Shown one piece after another: positions 31,797 to 34,727 of a DNA stretch of 34,727 nucleotides. The notes under the pieces are model-generated. The model did not search any database, had not been told where the DNA came from, and worked only from the letters and a program-made list of their open reading frames with translations. Positions within the stretch are counted from its first letter, which is position 1. Each line of letters starts with the position of its first letter. The position numbers and the translations under genes are program-made. This DNA comes from Chloroflexota bacterium. Its GTDB lineage: Bacteria; Chloroflexota; Anaerolineae; Aggregatilineales; UBA2796. The stretch covers positions 1 through 34,727 of the forward strand of contig JAJPHV010000151.1 of assembly GCA_021325095.1 (NCBI GenBank), in the 5' to 3' direction.

Positions 31797-31835
31797 CACC
31801 TCTCTCCTGCCCCCTCTCCGCAAAGCGGAGAGGGG
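31797..31835. repeat. CCTCACCCC-type half element with hairpin after the DUF3352 gene
   Basis: CACCTCTCTCCTGCC, then a perfect 11-bp hairpin, CCCCTCTCCGC-aaa-GCGGAGAGGGG (31811-31835). It starts 3 bp after the DUF3352 stop and could serve as its terminator, though no T run follows. Only the left half of the family consensus is present. Confidence 0.6.
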
Positions 31836-31859
31836 AATTCGGATCGCGTTTTTGCACCT

Positions 31860-31883
31860 GAGCCGGGTACAATAGCCCGGCTC
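31860..31883 (+). promoter_or_regulatory. Palindrome around the -10 box upstream of murJ
   Basis: GAGCCGGG (31860-31867) and CCCGGCTC (31876-31883) are perfect 8-bp inverted arms that enclose TACAATAG, so the candidate -10 TACAAT (31868-31873) lies exactly in the loop. This could be an operator covering the promoter, or a hairpin terminating the upstream gene. murJ begins 83 bases downstream. Confidence 0.45.
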
Positions 31884-31955
31884 GATTGTTTCAGCATGTT
31901 CTGTCTATTGTTTCACGGTGCGGCGAATCAGAGCGGTGTCGGATAAGACTCAACC

Positions 31956-33530
31956 ATGACCGAGCACAAACAGCGCGTGTTGAGCGGCCAGCAGCTTCGG
32001 CAGGCGACAGGCACCATCGCGGCGGCGTTCGTCCTGAGCGGAGCACTCGGCGTCGTGCGGCAGGGGGTGATCGGCGCACGCTTCGGCGCGGGCAGCGAAC
32101 TCGACGCTTTCTATGCAGCCTACCGCATCCCGGAAATGTTATTCACGCTGGTGGCGGGCGGGGCGCTTGGCTCGGCTTTTATCCCGGTCTTCGGGCGATT
32201 TCTGAGCAACGATGATGCGGATGGTGCGTGGCGGCTGGCAAGCGCCGTGATCACGCTGGTGACGCTGACCGCAACAGCCCTGGCGGCGTTGGCAGCGCTG
32301 TTTGGTCCCTGGATCACCAGCACGCTGCTGATCCCGGAGGCGTCACCCGCACAGCAGGCGCTCACGACGCGCCTGATGCAGATCATGTTGTCCACCGTGA
32401 TCATCTTCGGGATCAGCGGCCTGGTGATGGGCATCCTGAACGCTAATCAGCATTTCTTGACGCCTGCCCTGGCGCCGAGCATGAACAATCTGGGCTTGAT
32501 CCTCGGCGCGTTGTTCCTGACCGCACGGTTTGGCGTCTACGGGCTGGTGATCGGGGCCGTGCTCGGCGCGCTGCTGCACGTCGGCATCCAGTTGCCCGCC
32601 CTGTTGCGGATCGGGCCGCGCCTGCGTCCGATTGTGAGCCTGGACACGCCCGGCGTGCGCGAAGTGCTGCGGCTGATGGGGCCGCGCGTAGTGGGATCGG
32701 GCGTGGTGCAAGTCAATTTCCTGGTCAATACGGCCCTGGCGTCGGGCATGGCTGCGGGCAGTTTCACGGCGCTGACCGTCGCCTTCAGCCTGATGTTCAC
32801 GGTACTTGGAATCCTGGGGCAGAGCGTCGGCACGGCAGTTTTCCCGTCGCTGGTCGTGCTCGGCGCCCGTGAGGATTTAACTGGCTTCCGGCAGACGCTG
32901 GCCGGGGCGATGCGCGGTGTGCTCTTCATGTCCTTGCCCGCGTTCGTGGGCATGGTTGTCCTGGCAAGACCGCTGGTGGCAGTCATCTATGAACATGGCC
33001 TCTGGACGCCCAACGATACTATTGCGACGGCCTGGGCCTTCCAGCTTTATGCCCTGGGGCTGGCGGCGTTTGCCTTGCAAGAGGTCCTGGCGCGGGCCTT
33101 CTACGCGCTGCACGACACGGCCACGCCCGTCGCCATCGCTGTCGGCGGGATGATCCTCAATGTCGCCCTCAGCCTGAGCCTGATCCGCGTCGTACAGCAG
33201 CCCTACGGCGGGCTGGCGATCTCCAACGTGCTGGCGACGACAGCCGAGAGCGCCGTCCTGTGGCTCGTGCTGCGCGGACGGCTGCGCGGGCTGGAAGATC
33301 GCACTCTGTTCAGCATGATCGCCCGCACACTGGCGGCCTCGCTGGCAATGGGCGCGGTAGTGCTGGCAGTCTCAGGTTGGCTGGAAGGACGTTCCTGGCT
33401 GTTCATCCTGATCGTTGGAGTAGCCGTCGGAGGATTGTTCTTCGAGGGGCTGGCCTTCGCCCTCGGTCTGCCCGAAGCGCGCGATATGCCGATGAGCGTC
33501 TTGAGACGCTTTCGGAAGCGGCCAGCCTGA
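31956..33530 (+). CDS. murJ: Lipid II flippase MurJ
   Basis: 524 aa, a polytopic membrane protein of the MOP superfamily with about 14 TM segments. N-terminal signatures Ser-Gly-Ala-Leu-Gly-Val-Val-Arg and Gly-Ser-Glu-Leu-Asp-Ala-Phe-Tyr-Ala-Ala-Tyr-Arg-Ile-Pro are typical of MurJ, including the Arg and Asp of the central cavity. Gly-Gly-Ala-Leu-Gly-Ser-Ala-Phe-Ile-Pro-Val-Phe follows. It moves undecaprenyl-linked peptidoglycan precursor across the cytoplasmic membrane. The stop is 15 bp before the esterase gene, so they are probably co-transcribed. The SD before the ATG is weak. Confidence 0.95.
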   Translation: MTEHKQRVLSGQQLRQATGTIAAAFVLSGALGVVRQGVIGARFGAGSELDAFYAAYRIPEMLFTLVAGGALGSAFIPVFGRFLSNDDADGAWRLASAVITLVTLTATALAALAALFGPWITSTLLIPEASPAQQALTTRLMQIMLSTVIIFGISGLVMGILNANQHFLTPALAPSMNNLGLILGALFLTARFGVYGLVIGAVLGALLHVGIQLPALLRIGPRLRPIVSLDTPGVREVLRLMGPRVVGSGVVQVNFLVNTALASGMAAGSFTALTVAFSLMFTVLGILGQSVGTAVFPSLVVLGAREDLTGFRQTLAGAMRGVLFMSLPAFVGMVVLARPLVAVIYEHGLWTPNDTIATAWAFQLYALGLAAFALQEVLARAFYALHDTATPVAIAVGGMILNVALSLSLIRVVQQPYGGLAISNVLATTAESAVLWLVLRGRLRGLEDRTLFSMIARTLAASLAMGAVVLAVSGWLEGRSWLFILIVGVAVGGLFFEGLAFALGLPEARDMPMSVLRRFRKRPA

Positions 33531-33545
33531 CGGAAGTCGCTGTGT

Positions 33546-34562
33546 GTGGATACGAGTATGAATACCGGACGCATAGAGCATATCCTTTTCGAGAGCCGCG
33601 CCCTGCAAGGCAATCGCCTGGGCGATCCCCACATTCGGACGCTGTTCGTCTACCTGCCGCCCGGCTACGACGCTGACCCGGCCCGGCGCTACCCGGCCAT
33701 CTTGATGCTGTCCAGTCACGGCAATACAGCCCAATCGCTGCTCAACTGGCGGCCCTGGGGCGAAAGCCTGGATCAGCAGCTTGACCGTCTGATCGGCTCC
33801 AGTGTGTGCCCGCCGCTCATCATGATCCTCCCCGACACGTGGACGCGGCTTGGCGGCGCGCTGCACCTCAACTCGCCCGCGCTCGGCAATTACGCCGACT
33901 ACTTGCTGGACGAGATCGTGCCTTACGTCGATGCCCATTACCGGACGCTGGGCGCGCGGCGCGGGATCATGGGCCGCAGCAGCGGCGGCTACGCGGCGCT
34001 GTACCACGCTATGACGCGGCCCGGTATGTTCGTGGCGGTGGCCGATCACAGCGGCGATGCCTATTTCGAGTATATGGCGCTGCCAGAGATCGCCAGGCTG
34101 CATCGTAACCTGGCCGAATACGGCGGGCTGGACGGGCTGATGGAGGACACGAAGCTGAACACGCCGAAAAGCCAGGCGTTCTACGACACGATCAGCCTCC
34201 TGACCTGGGCGGCAACCTTTGCACCAAACCCGGATGCGCCGCACGGCTTTGATTTACCGGTTGACCTGGAAACGGGTGAGCTGCGGGAGGACGTGTGGCA
34301 GCGCTGTCTGGCTTACGATCCGGTGCGCCTGGTGGCGAGGCCCGAATACGCGGCAGCGCTGCGAAACCTTAAGGAACTTTTCATCGACTGCGGACAGTTC
34401 GACGAGTACAATTTACAGGTTGGCGCGCGGGTGTTGAGCCGCCGGTTGCGCCAGATGGGTGTGCCGCACGTCCATGAGGAATATCCGGGCGGGCATCGCG
34501 GTACACACTATCGCTATGACATCTCGCTGCCGCGTCTGGTGCGCGCGCTGCTGGAAAACTGA
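33546..34562 (+). CDS. Esterase (Esterase D / Fes-type alpha-beta hydrolase)
   Basis: 338 aa from GTG at 33546; ATG at 33558 is an equally good start. The start of the fold (Leu-Gly-Asp-Pro ... Val-Tyr-Leu-Pro-Pro-Gly-Tyr) matches the putative esterase family. The nucleophile Ser lies in Gly-Arg-Ser-Ser-Gly-Gly-Tyr (near residue 145), a Gly-x-Ser-x-Gly elbow; a late His in Gly-Gly-His-Arg-Gly-Thr-His (near 318) is the likely catalytic His, with Asp near 287 as the acid. No signal peptide is seen, so it is cytosolic. The substrate is unknown. Confidence 0.87.
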   Translation: MDTSMNTGRIEHILFESRALQGNRLGDPHIRTLFVYLPPGYDADPARRYPAILMLSSHGNTAQSLLNWRPWGESLDQQLDRLIGSSVCPPLIMILPDTWTRLGGALHLNSPALGNYADYLLDEIVPYVDAHYRTLGARRGIMGRSSGGYAALYHAMTRPGMFVAVADHSGDAYFEYMALPEIARLHRNLAEYGGLDGLMEDTKLNTPKSQAFYDTISLLTWAATFAPNPDAPHGFDLPVDLETGELREDVWQRCLAYDPVRLVARPEYAAALRNLKELFIDCGQFDEYNLQVGARVLSRRLRQMGVPHVHEEYPGGHRGTHYRYDISLPRLVRALLEN

Positions 34563-34576
34563 AATCTGCGTCGATG

Positions 34577-34709
34577 ACTCACATTACGCCAAACCCGCCC
34601 CTCTCTAACTGGAGAGGGGAACCGATGTCCCATTCAGCACCGAACGATTCCCTCTCTGCTTGCGGAGAAGGGGCAGGGGTGAGGTAAATCTGCCTTGCGT
34701 AACGTGAGT
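34577..34709. repeat. CCTCACCCC-type element nested inside a longer inverted repeat
   Basis: Outer arms ACTCACATTACGC (34577-34589) and GCGTAACGTGAGT (34697-34709) are inverted with 12 of 13 matches. Between them is a family element: CCCCTCTC-N6-GAGAGGGG (34598-34619), a GGAACCGATGT block shared with the element at 17975, and a right end reading GGGGCAGGGGTGAGG (to 34684). It lies 14 bp after the esterase stop and may replace or disrupt its terminator. Confidence 0.65.
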
Positions 34710-34727
34710 TGGAATCCGTCTGCTCGC

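Noticed and set aside
1..34727. CRISPR array, phage or known insertion-sequence transposase
   Set aside because: No regularly spaced direct repeats, and no DDE, HUH or recombinase motifs were seen in any frame.

Overview
The window looks like a GC-rich chromosomal segment of a Chloroflexota bacterium, probably of Anaerolineae type. This is inferred from three things: secreted proteins with Thr/Pro-rich linkers, a lipoprotein with a Cys-Ala-Pro-Pro-Cys motif that I associate with this phylum, and many intergenic palindromes that begin CCTCACCCC. No phage, CRISPR or rRNA is seen. All family assignments come from reading motifs by eye; no database search was possible.

Layout. 1-3.3 kb: tRNA-Pro(GGG) with its promoter and terminator, then two minus-strand exported proteins (a lipoprotein and a PPC-domain protein). 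3.3-7.0 kb: a membrane GT2 glycosyltransferase (+), converging on a minus-strand run of two tandem Nudix hydrolases, RidA and a small Ada-type zinc protein whose only sensible start is ATT. 7.0-9.5 kb: four small plus-strand genes (a hydrophilic protein, a secreted duplicated-domain protein, a STAS/SpoIIAA-like protein, a CXXCXGXG zinc protein). 9.5-17.9 kb: a long minus-strand operon built around a molybdenum hydroxylase. Its order of transcription is metallophosphoesterase, ParB-like protein, fused FAD/[2Fe-2S] subunit, (inserted DUF559 gene), two-TM protein, molybdopterin subunit, YqeB/EF2563 maturation protein, GT-C membrane protein. 18.1-22.7 kb: minus-strand TolB-propeller lipoprotein, Gfo/Idh/MocA oxidoreductase, second metallophosphoesterase and PfkB sugar kinase. 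22.9-34.6 kb: plus-strand housekeeping genes: gatA, a sugar-phosphate nucleotidyltransferase, a class I aminotransferase, an unrecognised protein, gatB, ssb, a DUF3352 protein, murJ and an esterase.

The main discovery candidate is at 14512-15019. A DUF559 (PD-(D/E)XK-like) nuclease gene is bounded by two inverted copies of the CCTCACCCC palindrome, and the unit is flanked by a 4-bp direct duplication, TCTA. It lies exactly at the stop codon of the fused FAD/Fe-S subunit, so one TCTA copy gives that gene its stop and the other gives the DUF559 gene its stop. Related palindromes without a nuclease gene lie at seven or so other intergenic sites here, and one appears to split an older hairpin. 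This suggests a small transposon-like element with many non-autonomous relatives, possibly mobilised by the DUF559 nuclease. A second point of interest is the likely selenium-dependent class of the molybdenum hydroxylase, inferred from YqeB/EF2563, together with its unusual conserved-looking partners.
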